Assembly (NCBI GenBank): GCA_013398275.1
Contig: VZSE01002188.1
Location: forward strand, 1-64,000
DNA: 64,000 nt
Reading direction: 5' to 3'
Source: Promerops cafer
Taxonomy: Eukaryota > Chordata > Aves > Passeriformes > Nectariniidae
A model generated the notes under the pieces. That model ran no database searches. It saw only the letters and a program-made list of their open reading frames with translations, and was not told where the DNA came from. Made by a program: the position numbers and the translations under genes. Each line of letters opens with the position of its first letter. The stretch's first letter is position 1. Positions 48,722-60,600 of the stretch are shown piece by piece.

Positions 48722-50389
48722 CCCATCTGGAAATATTAATATAATGATAGAATCATTGATAATCATTAATAATTGTAAGGTATAAGGAGCTTTTTTTTCT
48801 CTACACTATCCATTGTGACTGCTGCAGTTTTTAACATCTGTGGGGCTTGGATAAAATTCAAGAGCTCAACTGTACAAAGGTGCAACAAACTATTATGCCC
48901 CATTTCTCTCCAAAAAACTGAAATTAAGTAAATTGAGCTATTTGAATACACAATTAATATATGGGAAAAAATATGGGGGAGGAAAAAATTGTAGGCTTGA
49001 TTTAATTAGTTAAACCTGAGAACACAAGGACTTTGTGCTGTTTACATCTCAAAGGCATTCTAGAGCTCTGTATGGGGAAATTGCTCTAGTATGGGAGGTT
49101 TGCAAGGGACCCATGTCAGTGGCTTGCTAGGCTACATAACCTTTGATGTCTGAAAAGGCATTAGGCAACTGTGGCAAAGCAAAGAAATATAGCCTACTGA
49201 ATAGGAGTGCATTTGATTATAAGTCACTTAAATCTAGATACCTATATGAAGGTTCTGACTGTCAGCTAGATGTCTTAATTCCCATTATAAAGAATGGACA
49301 TGAGACTACATTTTTTCTTAGGATAAAACAGACATTTTATGTCATTTGAGACACCACAGGATGCACCAGCTGGCATACAGCTACCTATCTAGTACATGAA
49401 AGTACACAAAAGAATGTGGATTCTGTGTCACAGCTCCATTCAAAAATTTCAGAACTGAGGCAGTAAAGATCTGCTTCAGGAGGAGTCAAATTAATCAACC
49501 TGTCTTCATTGAATATATCAACTGGGAGATTAACACAGGTATCTAACAGTACTTGAAGTGCTCTGGCCTACTGGCAACAGCCACACAAAGAAGGTAAATA
49601 TGATAGAGGAGACTCATGGCCCAAGTAGCTACAAGATGGTTACAAGGCATCACAGAAAGTGCTAAATGCTGTTTTAAACATGCCTGTTTAAATAAATTTA
49701 AATCTATGTCTTTCAAGATTTTAAAGCATTAACTCTTAGCTTCTGCCTACATATATAGGGTGTAGACCCTTTAATTCAGTTTAATTCTTAAACTGAGCTC
49801 CATTCAGTAATAACAGTAATAGTTCTCAAAAATATCCCAAAACAGACTTTCATCTCATAGCAATGATAACATCTGCATCCTTAACCTCCAGTTAAGCAGC
49901 TGATAAAACAACTCATTCTGCCTCTTCCTCTGAGAATGGGTTTTTGTTTTGTAGAATAGTGCTGAATTTTCAGGTTTCTCCAACCCATCTCTGTTGAAGG
50001 CAATTTGGATTGAGATGTTTCACATGACTTACTGCCAATCTTGATGATATTTTTTTTTGCCAGTAGCCACACCTGCTTAATGGACGCCTTGTTGATCATA
50101 CTAGCTATGGTCCCATTAATCCCCATTAGCTGATGTGTCATTAGGTACTTTTGCTGGTTGTCTTCTTTAGCAGCTCCCACTAACCTGTTTAATGCTAACA
50201 ATCACTACAGTGGTTTACATAATCCCCATGTATATATGCTGCTAACTGTTATTTGCTTTAATTTGTAAACTCTCTTCTAAAAGTGTACCAGAGTAAAAGT
50301 ATACCTTATGGGATTTTAGAATAAAGTGAAAATGCATGTAAGTTTAGATTCCATTTTATAACAGTCAGATTTCCCAAGCATCTCTTGCT

Positions 50390-50525
50390 AAAAGACAAAA
50401 CAAGAAATCCCAAACTTGACCCCATCACCAAAAAAAACAAAAACAACAACAAAAAAAAACCAACACCAACAAAAAAAAAACCCAAACTCAAAAACTCAAA
50501 ATAAATCCCCCAAAAATCCAAACCA
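50390..50525 (+). repeat. A/C-rich low-complexity tract
   Basis: About 135 bases of AAAACAAAAACAACAAC, AAAAACCAACACC and AAAAAACCCAAACTC type sequence. It is the same style as 39208-39475 and 48056-48150. Confidence 0.85.
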
Positions 50526-50969
50526 TCCTAGAAAGTAAAAAAAAATCAGCATCTTCAGTGTTGCAAATTGTGGTAATTTCCTTACTCTTAGAAATCTGGG
50601 CACAGCTGTCATCCATGCTGTGAGCAAAATAACTTCAACACACATCATTTTCTCAGGTTAACAAAACAGAGTTTTTTAACAGAAAACCCTCTAAGCTATT
50701 GCCATGTAATTGGCAATTAACCTTATCCATTTCATTATAGTCAGTGCCCCAACTTTCCACTGAAGGCAAAAAATACTTTTAACCTAGTAGGATATTATCT
50801 CAGTGTTCAGCTGTAAGTAGCAGAATGCTAGGTTTGTACTACTTTATATATTTCCATTTGTAGGTGGAATAAATTTTAAAGTAAATGCCTATGAGAAAGT
50901 AATTTTGGAATATGCACTATAGGTGAAATTAATTTGCAGGTTGTATTTATTGGATGCAAATGACAAAGT

Positions 50970-51487
50970 GCTGGCAGAGGGATGCTGCATGGGTGGCCTC
51001 TATGAGGAGGACCATGAACCACCCACATCAGATGATATGAACATTTCCTGAAGAACGGTAGCCTGTGGGAAGGACTCACAGTAGATGAAAGGAAAAATGT
51101 GAGGAGAAAAGCGTGGCAAAAACAAATTCCTATGGATTGATCACTGCCCCCTCTACCTGCACTTCTTTGAGATAAGAAGGACATAGAGGATTCAGGAATG
51201 AAGAAGTGATATTGAGACTGGGGAAAAGGGGAATGGGAGAAGAAAGAAAGAAACGAGATGTTTTCTTTTTTTTTTTTCCTTTGTTGTTCATTCTACAAAT
51301 CTACTTGGCAGTAAATTAAATTAATCCTTATCAAATTGAGTTTATTTTTTCTTTGATGCTAACTGATAATTGATCTCCCTGTCTTTATCTTAACCCACAG
51401 ACTTTTTCATCTTATGTCCTCCCCTGTCCCTTTGAAGTAAAAGAGTGAGAGAGCAACAGGGTAGATGCCTGGAAGACAGACAGGACC
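50970..51487 (+). mobile_element. ERVL-type LTR, 3' portion
   Basis: This plus-strand LTR is of the same group as 6795-7667. CTGAAGAACGGTAGCCTGTG then GGAAGGACTCACAG (about 51047-51080) matches the family's repeated 'gaactgcagcccgtgggaaggactcac' text. Downstream, GCAGTAAATTAAATTAATCC (51309), GATAATTGATCTCCCTGTC (51365) then TTTATCTTAACCCACAG, and TCCTCCCCTGTCCC (51417) follow in the expected order. It ends near CTGGAAGACAGAC. The U3 with TATA box is not recognisable, so the copy is 5'-truncated or decayed. The minus-strand frame at 50876-51184 is antisense to it. Confidence 0.7.
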
Positions 51488-51884
51488 AACTGATCACACT
51501 AGAATATAACATTTCTTGTCTAGCTGTAACCTGACAAAATAAATATAAATTTGCTGAGAACCTGTAGAATATAAGCATAACCATTTTAGATTAAAGGTTT
51601 TTATAAGATGAAAATTTTTCAAAAATTGAAGAGAAACTGTTACAATAACACTGATTTGTGGATCTATAAACAAGAATAATAACTTCCTGAACTCAGATCT
51701 TAGTGTTAGCTGTTCTATCATTATTACAACTGTAATATGCATTGTGTCTTTTTGTATTTCCATAATGATAATAAAAAAAACAATGTGACAAGGTCAGCAT
51801 GATCTGATTGTGCTTTTCTGTTGTGCTCTGTAAAAGAAAATTATTCTTCTTCCCTCTAAACACCTAAATGTGGGATTTCACATC
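51488..51884. other. Unique non-coding sequence
   Basis: About 400 AT-rich bases between an LTR and a CR1 copy. Nothing was recognised. Confidence 0.5.
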
Positions 51885-52492
51885 TTGATCACAGAATCAC
51901 AGAATCTCAGAGTAGGTGAGGTTGGAAGGGACCACTGGAAGTTACCTAGTACAGTCTCTGCTCTCAAGCAGGCTTCCTTAGAGCGCATTGCCAAGGATTA
52001 TGTTTGGATGGCTTTTGAGTATCTCCAGGAAAGGAGACTCCACAATCTCTCTGGGTAACCTGTTCCAGTGCTCAGTGACTGACAGTAAAGAAGTTCAAGT
52101 TTTTCCTCATGTTCAGGTGGAACTTCCTGTGTTTCAGCTTCTGCCCGTATCTTCTTATTCTAGTGATCCTCACCACCAAGAAGATTCTGGATCCATCCTC
52201 TTGGCACCATCCCTTCAGATACTTATATGCATTAATGAGATCACCTCCTAGTTATATTTTCTTGAGGCTAACCAGGTACAACTTCTTCAGCCTTTCCTCA
52301 TAAGACATGCTTCTGTCCCTTCATCTTTGTAGCATGAACCTGGACTCGCTCCAGGATCTCCATGTACTGAGAGGAGAGTACTCTCTTGCACGAAGAGGAC
52401 TGCCTAAGACTCAACACAGCACTTCAGGTTAGGTCTCACCAGGGCTGAGTAGATCAGCAGGATCACCTCCCTTGACCTGCTGGCAATTCATT
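51885..52492 (-). mobile_element. CR1 LINE, 5'-truncated copy with intact tail
   Basis: The minus-strand CR1 3' tail is clear on the plus strand as ATCACAGAATCACAGAATCT (51888). It is followed by GGTTGGAAGGGACCACTGGA, the complement of the diagnostic CR1 3' end. The rest follows the antisense CR1 order: CTCTGGGTAACCTGTTCCAG (about 52050), TTTTTCCTCATGTTCAGGTG then GAACTTCCTGTG (about 52100), CACCAAGAAGATTCTGGATC (about 52171), and CACCTCCCTTGACCTGCTGG (52466). It is truncated near 52492 inside the ORF2 C-terminal part. The short plus-strand frames at 51870-52303 are antisense to the LINE. Confidence 0.9.
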
Positions 52493-55400
52493 GTTATATA
52501 ATGTACTTCAGAGATGAATGGTCATTGATATTAGAATTTGTTGGCTGCAATTTTTAGCCAGTCAACAAACACATTTTTGGTATTTTTATTTTTTACTAAT
52601 TAAATTACCGGTACCTTTTGTTCACTGAACTTTTTTTTTTTTTAAAGTATTCAGAATCATGTTGTGATTCTCAAAGAATGGCTAAAACTAAATGAAACTT
52701 CAATTTTTGCCAAGGAATGATCAAGTATAACATTTAATAATCATATAAAACTCCAATATCTTGTTGGATCATTACGTCAGAATATGTTCATAGATGAACA
52801 GACAAAGAGAGGCTCTTAAACTGATTCAAAACTATATTGTTTTCACTAAGTAATTTATATTCATCAGAGACAGGTATTTAAACAGTAAAGAAAGTAATGA
52901 AGCACTGGTGACTGAACACCTATTGGTATGTTTCTTATTATTTTTCTCCTTAAATCTTAATGAGGTGTAATTATGGTTTCTTGTATTTTGTCTTCAAGAT
53001 GCATTATTCTAACAGAGAGTAGTGACAAGTAGCTGTGTCTGACTTCATGAGCAGCAAACTTACTGCAAATATGCAAATGAGGAACAACAAAGAAGAGCCT
53101 GGAGATATTAACATCTGTGTGAATGAAGCAACCATTTCACAACTCAGTGGACCTTAAACAAAGCAGACATTGAAATCTGTTCAGTACATGGGATAGATTT
53201 TTAAATATGTTCAATTACTGCTTGTTGCACAGCTGTCACTAGAGCACAGTTTCTGTTGCACCAGGGATTCTGCTTTAACATTATCAGCATATAAAAATGG
53301 TGCTCATGATAAATGGTTTTTCTAGTGTAGCAAAACAAGCATTTTTCACTCATGTGTATGAGTTAGAGATCCGCTTATACTTCCATATCTCTGGCAATTT
53401 AGATGAGTAGAGATAGAGAAGCACCTGCTAGGAGCAAAATAGCTATTTTGCCAATCGACCTAGTGACTAACTGGCTAACTATCTCATTTCTGTGTAATAG
53501 TTAAGAAAATATATTGCTTTTTAGGAGATTATGAATTTGAATGAAAGATAATTCATCCCTTTATGAGGAAGGGAAGGAGAAAACCACTCTTCTACTCTAT
53601 GAAAAAGCAGACTTCACTGGTAAAATTTTCCACAGACTAAAACAGAGGACAGTAGAAGAACCATTTCATTTCTTAGAATATGTTCCTTTAAAATATGTAG
53701 AAACATGTACTACATGTTGGTTGAAGGAAAAGGTTGAAGATTCAGTTAAATAATATTTTTAAATAATTATAATTTTTCATAGTATTTAGCTGTATTATTA
53801 ATTTAACTACAACACTGTTACTAATAAAACTCCTCATATGCATCACAGGGAGTTTTATAAATCTTATTTTATGTGTTAATGCCATGAATAAAATCTGTGA
53901 ATATATACTGCTACAATATTTACAGTGATAAATCATTTAATTAGAATAACTGAGAGGCAACCTGTATTTTTTGGTAAGACTTTAGTAAACCCTTGTGCTC
54001 ACCAAATTATCTCCTTTAAGTACCATTCTTACTGGAGGAGCAGTTTGAACATGTATTAACAATAATTCCTGATTTGGAGTAGCTAACACCAAGCACTGTT
54101 TATTAGTATTTCTGTCTGGCTGCTTCACTCACTCTTTTATTGACTTGCTCCTAAGTATCTAATATCTTCATCTGCAAAGTACTTTAGTGTCACAGCATTG
54201 CAGTGCCTATCACTTAAAAGCTCAAATACTAAAAATGACATTGGCTAAAATGTCTAAAATCTGAATACAACATGCAGAGAATTGAGCACCTTGCACAGAA
54301 TCACAGAAACTATCACACAAAGGGAGAAGCTGCTTGCAGAAACAGGAAAATTTGACCCAATGAAGCAACTGTACTCTGCTTGAAAACCTTTTCGCTTTGA
54401 TAAAAGTGCTTTTTAGTTTGATTTGGGTGCTATAAAATACCATACAATAGAATGTAAACATAATATTCAGAAGGAAAGAAGAATAAAACAAAATTTCACT
54501 TGTGTCTTTTATAATTTGTCTTTAAGAAATCTATCACCACTATTGCATTTCCACAGGATTTTTTTTTTTTTTTTTAAGATTCAGTTAGTGATGAAAATCT
54601 GCTGCAGTAAAAAAACATTGACCTGGTCTACTCAACACATTGGTAGTCTCTGATCAGGAAAGGTTTGAGCTTGATTTTATCACTACTATACACTTCTCAG
54701 CAATAACTAATTCTGTCAGGTCAGCGCGTTCATATTTCTTGACCAGTTTACAAGTCTTAATGATAAGTTAATGGTTAATGGTTTTTGCTTAGTGTTATTA
54801 AATAGACCATAGTATTTTCAGAAAGTAGAGTAGATAACAGTCTGATTTGTGATTTTTTGCGTTAGAATTTTATTTTACTAAAAACAGAAGACTGCATGTG
54901 CAAATATATTAGGATGTGTGAAGAAAATACAAAAAACACTTGCATCTTTGTTTAGCATAATACCACAAATTATGTATTCCTACTTCAAGAACGTTGTGGG
55001 TAATAGATTGTAGTACTCATTTATTTATTACTTAAATTATATGTAGGAAAAACAGAAGAGAGTGGAAAACTAAAATCATTTATCTCATGTAATGCTGCAG
55101 ATTGTCAGCTTGAAGCTGCATTTGTATTGCATTTGTAAATACTTTCAATTTAAGAGAATCAGCATACAACTATAAAGCACAATGCAACTAAGGATTAACA
55201 TAGTGTGTGGATCAATGTTTAAGATTACAAAAATGTTCAATTTTCCTTTTAAAACGTGTGTAATCATTAGCAGTCAATCATTTTTTAATATGTCTTATGG
55301 ATGTTACCTCTGTAAGCATTCTCATCAAAGAACTATTTATAGATTCTGTAGTTTTTAAGAGAATTATAATTTTATTGGTGAGACCATCCAATATATATTT

Positions 55401-57239
55401 TCAGTTCCTACCTAACAGTAGCTATTAATGTTTACAATTTTTTCAAGGAAATAGCATCCTTCACGGTTCATTATTTAATCCTGTAGATTTAATTGCACTC
55501 ATACTTCCATCTAGGTGGCATAGCAAGATTTAATTCTGTTTGAATGCAGCTGGTGCACTTGAATATGCTGCATGGCTTTTATACATAATTAAGATCAATA
55601 CATGAGTCTATGCCACATTTTATAGTCATGGAGGAGGCTTGTAGGAGCATTAAAACAAGACAGATTGATCTAGACAAATAAACATGCAGGCACTCACACA
55701 AACATTTTCAAAAACACATAATTTCCCTCAAAATAGAATCAAATCATTGAAGAAGTAGCTCAAAACCCTAGGTTGTGTCATCCCATCAGCTTTTGAGTAA
55801 AGCTCCCTATTGAGAATTCTGATTAAAAATTGATGATATTATATATAGTAGCTGTCAAAGACAATCACAAAGATTCAAAGTTTTAAATGACTTTGCAAAT
55901 AAGTACCACTCTCAGGGCCCTAAGAGATTTTATAAATCCTGAACAATCTCTCCTGAAACCTCCAACCACACCTATGAGGCCAAAGAGCATTTTGGTTTGG
56001 CCTGGGGCATCAGCCCCTTCCCAAGCTATGTTGGAGAAGTGTCAGACTCCAGCTCATCCACAGACCTGGCCATGTCTGCTCATAGATTTTGAGAGAAAAA
56101 GGATAATTTTAGGACTTAAAAACCAAAGTAGAAATGGTAATACAGCACTAAATCACTGACACAAAATTAACACAATTATACCCAGAATAAGAGTTGCAAG
56201 TCACTTTCGAATTATTTCAAGCAGAGTAGTGTGATATTTCTTTAACAAGAAATTTCCTGTCTGCCCATATTCATAGTGTTTGTAATTGAGAAATCACTGA
56301 CAGATGCAACAGGAACCTAAGTTGGGGAATTACTTGATTATGTTGAGTTTTACAACTTATACTATTTTAAATGTTATGTATACTGAATTTTATTTGAGTA
56401 GTTGTGGCTATGTCAGCTATTGCTGATATGCTACTTTACTGTGTATTTTTAAGAAAATAATAATTCATATGAATAATTTTTCAACAGTGTTATTGACAAA
56501 CCAGATGAAAGCAACGATTAAAACCATGATAAATCATCAATAAAAATTGCTATCTTCCAAGACCTTTCAGAACTCTGAATGGAATATTTATTTCTATATT
56601 TTTACCATGAATACTTTCTAAATAAATTAATATTCAAAAAAGTTTAATGAAAGGAAGAGTTTGAGAAAGTCAGAGTAATGGAAATATGTGTCATTAACTT
56701 AAATTTAATTTAATTTAACATTTATTTTCTTCTTTCTACTAAAAAGTTCAAAGTAATCAACTCTGATAAATACTGCTGTCACGGAAAATAAGTAACAAGC
56801 TCCCTAACCAAAGTTAATCTTTACAACACACATTTTTACAAGACTGCAACCTCAACAGAATTGAAAAAACCTCCACTTAAAGTTTTTAATAATTTTCTCT
56901 TGAAGAGGGATATCAAGTATCTACAATAGAATTCTATAAAGTGGCAATCTGAAAACTGCTAAAATAAAAATACATAAGCATACTGATATTGTTAGTAGAC
57001 CACAGTATTATATTAAAATTTATTTATTTATTTATTATTTTATTTTTGTAGCTTTCTTGGGGAGTTGTGGTGGTTTGTGAGGGGTTTTTTATACCATGAA
57101 CTGTAAATGATGATAGAACTTAATTTGAGATTTTGAGTGAGTTATTTCTGAGTTACGGGAACAAAACAAGATAAATAAAACAATTTCTTTGGTTTTACTT
57201 CCTGAGTAGGTATGGTAAACCAAGTCATTAAGACATTAA
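52493..57239. other. Mostly unique AT-rich non-coding sequence
   Basis: No gene was recognised. There are T-runs near 52630 and 54558. Two stretches look unusually structured for unique DNA: about 53040-53180 (octamer plus SOX-like sites) and about 55470-55670. The block 55890-56110 is GC-richer and open for 90 codons (55887-56159) but has no recognisable domain. A TTTA tetranucleotide run lies at 57019-57045. Confidence 0.45.
57019..57045 (+). repeat. (TTTA)n microsatellite
   Basis: A run of TTTATTTATTTATTTA followed by TTATTTTATTTTTG. Confidence 0.85.
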
Positions 57240-57690
57240 ACATTTGAGAGTGTCCATAGGAGGGCCAAGAGGACAGTGAAGAATCTGGAATGGAGGCTTT
57301 ATGAGGAGTGCTGAGGTCACTTGGTCTGTTCAGTCTGGAGGAGATGGAGGAGACTGAGGGGAGCCCTCACGAGGACGAGAGGACGGTCAGGTACCAATCT
57401 CTTCAGTCTCATGACTGGTAACAAGACTCGAGGGAATGGCCTGAAGCTGAGTCAGGGGAGGTTTAGGATGATGTCAGGTAAAGGTTCTTCACCCAGAAGG
57501 TGTTTGGGCACTGAACAGGCTCCCCAGGGCAGTGGTCACAGCACCAGCCAGACAGAGTTCAAGAAACATTTGGACAATGCTCTCAGGCACAGGGTGTGAC
57601 TGTTGGGGTGTCCTGAGCAGGTCCAGGTGTTGGACTAGATGTTCCTGATGGGCACCTTCCAATTCAGCATTTTCTGACTCTACCGTAAGT
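57240..57690 (+). mobile_element. CR1 LINE, 5'-truncated 3' end
   Basis: This plus-strand CR1 opens with GAGTGTCCATAGGAGGGCCA, the 'vQRRA' block of ORF2. It continues with CTGTTCAGTCTGGAGGAGAT (about 57327), GACTGGTAACAAGACTCGAG (57413), GGGGAGGTTTAGGATGATGT (57457), CAGGCTCCCCAGGGCAGTGG (57517), and GTTGGGGTGTCCTGAGCAGG then TCCAGGTGTTGGACTAGATG. It ends near CCTTCCAATTCAGCATTTTC. The order and spacing follow the avian CR1 type, which is related to the copy at 22926-23415. Coding capacity is broken; the frames at 57321-57599 and 57489-57698 are not genes. Confidence 0.9.
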
Positions 57691-60600
57691 CTATTCAATT
57701 ACCCATGGAAATACAGTTAATATTTCCAATTTAAAACCCCCTCAAAACTTCAGCCTCTCTGATCTTACGAACAATTTTTCTCTAAGCATGCTGTAGCTCA
57801 TTACCTTTTTCTCATTTCCCAAACTGAAACTTCAGTGCAAAGCCATTTATAAAAACATTAACATTTATATTGCTTACTTTTAAAATGTACTTTAAAATGT
57901 ATTTGATATGTTGAGTCACAGTTGTTTTTAACATTTTAAAATTTTTGCATAGGTAAGCTTCAGTTTTGTTCCTGAACCATGTAAGTATCCTTCCCTTTTA
58001 TTCTCAAGAAATTAAGCCAAAATCCAAAGATATTAAGACTTTTAATTGAGAACTGGTATGTAGTTTAGTGACATTATCTGTGTGGAAATATTTATTATTT
58101 GATAATGATCAAGATAAGAACCTTTATGCCATAGATGGTAGAAAACACAGATTTCTGATTAAAACTTTTAAATTTCCAAGCACTCCCATCCTGCCAAAAT
58201 AAAAAAAAGTCAAATACTCTTCCTCTGTTGATAGAGAGGAGTTTACAAAAAGCCAGCCCTTATCATAGCACTGTAATTGTTGGCTCAGAGGTCTAAATAC
58301 AACAAGATTCTTACAAGTAAAACAAAAATAATATAATAAATCATATGTCTTCTATGTTATGCCTCTAATTAGTTGATATTAAGCCTTCAGTATCTAGGAC
58401 ATGGTAAGAAGATGTTAAAAACTATTTTTGATGGATTCTGTGATATAAGAATGAATTAATATTACAAAAATAATGAGAAGATAACTGATTAGATTTATCA
58501 GTCTTGCCTAAATTCAGTGCTCCATCTGAGACAAATTTGAAATGTCTAAATAAGCCATGAAACCAAAGACTAAGGTTTTAAACATTGTGAGACAGTTTAC
58601 TGGTATGAACATTTGTAATGAAAATTGAATTACCCTTTAGCAGAGAAACAAATGTTTGGTTAAGCAGGAGAGGATTTACTGATGGGACACTCACTTGTCT
58701 GGGCCTTACCCTTTTCAGTGACTTATATTATTGCCTTGTTGCTTCAATCTAAAATGAGGAGCATAGGAAATAATCTTCTGCTATTTGCCTCATCTCCTCA
58801 ATCTAACATTTACACTTGTCCCTGTTCTGTAAGGAAACATCACAACTACACAGTATATTCTAAATCACAGAAGTGGGTTAATTATCCAAAAATGTCTACA
58901 ATGAGTTCCAAATAAGCAATGGTTTGATCTTTATTTAATAGATTTATTGTTTCACATTTATTATTGTTTAGACTCAATAATAGATAATCCCATTACACTT
59001 TTTTCTAAAATATTTCTGAAAATAACTTCTTTGCTAATAATGACGTATCTGTGAATTACAGAAATGTTATATCATAAATTATGTGTATGTCTCAATAAGG
59101 GACTTAGAAGAGTTGCTTTGGGCTAAACTTTAAGATTTAAAAGAAATACTCTTTGCTTCTCAGTTCTCAAACAAAACATCATTTCAGAGGTATAGTGACA
59201 GATGTGTATGTATTACTGTAACATACACACCCATTTCATATGTTTTTTTAATACATTGTATGTTGAGGGACTTTAACTTTATCTGGTCTTCATTTGTTTT
59301 CATCCTTATGTAAAAGTACAAACCCTTCCTGTCTTTAGAGCATTGTGCTAAACTGAACAGCATCATTGATCCTTACAGAAATTTTCCTTTCTTTATTTCT
59401 TTATTTCCTGGTGCACCGTGGATAGAAGGAACAGCAGTCAGGGTAGAATAGGGAAAAATCTTATATAGTCAGTGACATATTTCAGCTCAACCCTGAATCG
59501 CTGCTGCACCTCACAAAGGCAACATGTGAGTTCATTCTGCAGTCTTTGTTGTGATTAAATAACTAGTTATAGGCTTGTGTATAGGTGTGGAAACCTACTG
59601 CTTTTTTTATTTGATGTTGAGTTGTAGAGATGACTGAATTTAATAACCAGTATTTGTGCTGTAATGTAATAGATGACACAGCTTTTTTTTCCAGGCGTCA
59701 CTTGACAAAGTTACTGGCAAATTATAATTGTGTAGCCCATAGTTTGGCATAGATTTAACTGGTAGCAAATTCTTGCCTTAATCTGATGATTAAAAATTGT
59801 TTGCAGCATTGTGTTTCTATTACCAGAACCTTCTGATAAAGTAGCAGAGGGTTTACACAAAACTGAGAGCCAAAAAGCTAGAATTGTCATCTCATTATGT
59901 TACTTTAATTTTCATGCTTTTTATTTAGAATAACATGGGACAGCATATGTTGCTAACCCAAAATAATTCTGAGTATCTATGGAGAGAGTGCAAAACAGTG
60001 TCAAGAGTAATCCTAAGAAGACAAAATCTAATACAGAAGCATCTTGAATCATAGATGCACTGCAAGCTGATATTGTATTTGTAGGTTAAATCATAGGTAG
60101 CTCTTTATTATCCATTCATGTTCTGTGCAACACCTGTTCCATCTCCTATGGATATTGTCAGCTTGCTTAAAAAGAATTGCAAGCAGACAGCAGACCGCCA
60201 GCCTGCGTTCTATTCTCAGCTCCCACAGCAATCAAGAAAACTTCAGGTGGTGCCACGTATGCTTTTCCTCTAGTAGAACGAGGAGATGTATCAAGTGGAT
60301 TGGAAAAAGAAGAGCACACAAATACTATTTTTCATATGCACATATACTTAAATCAAAAAGTAAGACAGTAGGAGAGCTGTAACTGGAACAAGAGGCAGAA
60401 AGAGAAAACAAAACAAAAAATAAAGACAGAGGTAGAAAGCAGGCATAAAACAAAACTTGGATTTATCAAATCTACTTAGTAAAAGCTATGTATTGGAAAT
60501 TTTTTATGAGACATTTCAGGATAAGCACTTGTAATTATAGTCTTTGATATCACTAGTTTATAATTTTCACTTCACAGGATAAAAGTCAAACCTTTTAGAG

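Larger units (their letters stand above)
46404..50969. other. Mostly unique non-coding sequence
   Basis: There is no gene I can support. Contents: A-rich runs near 47756-47774; an A/C tract at 48056-48150; poly-T with a 24-base gap (48629-48721); and a second A/C tract at 50390-50525. About 49000-49650 is an unassigned block of moderate complexity that could be an old repeat. The 106-codon minus-strand frame at 49881-50201 has no recognisable family. Part of that block is rich in TAAT cores and is noted as a possible regulatory element. Confidence 0.45.

Noticed and set aside
48455..48766. Minus-strand frames crossing 48681-48704
   Set aside because: They read through undetermined bases in an assembly gap.
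49881..50201. 106-codon minus-strand frame
   Set aside because: Composition is more protein-like than most, but no domain, splice sites or promoter context could be recognised.
54285..54310. Possible CR1 octamer tail (CAGAATCACAGAAAC)
   Set aside because: No CR1 3' UTR sequence is recognisable next to it.
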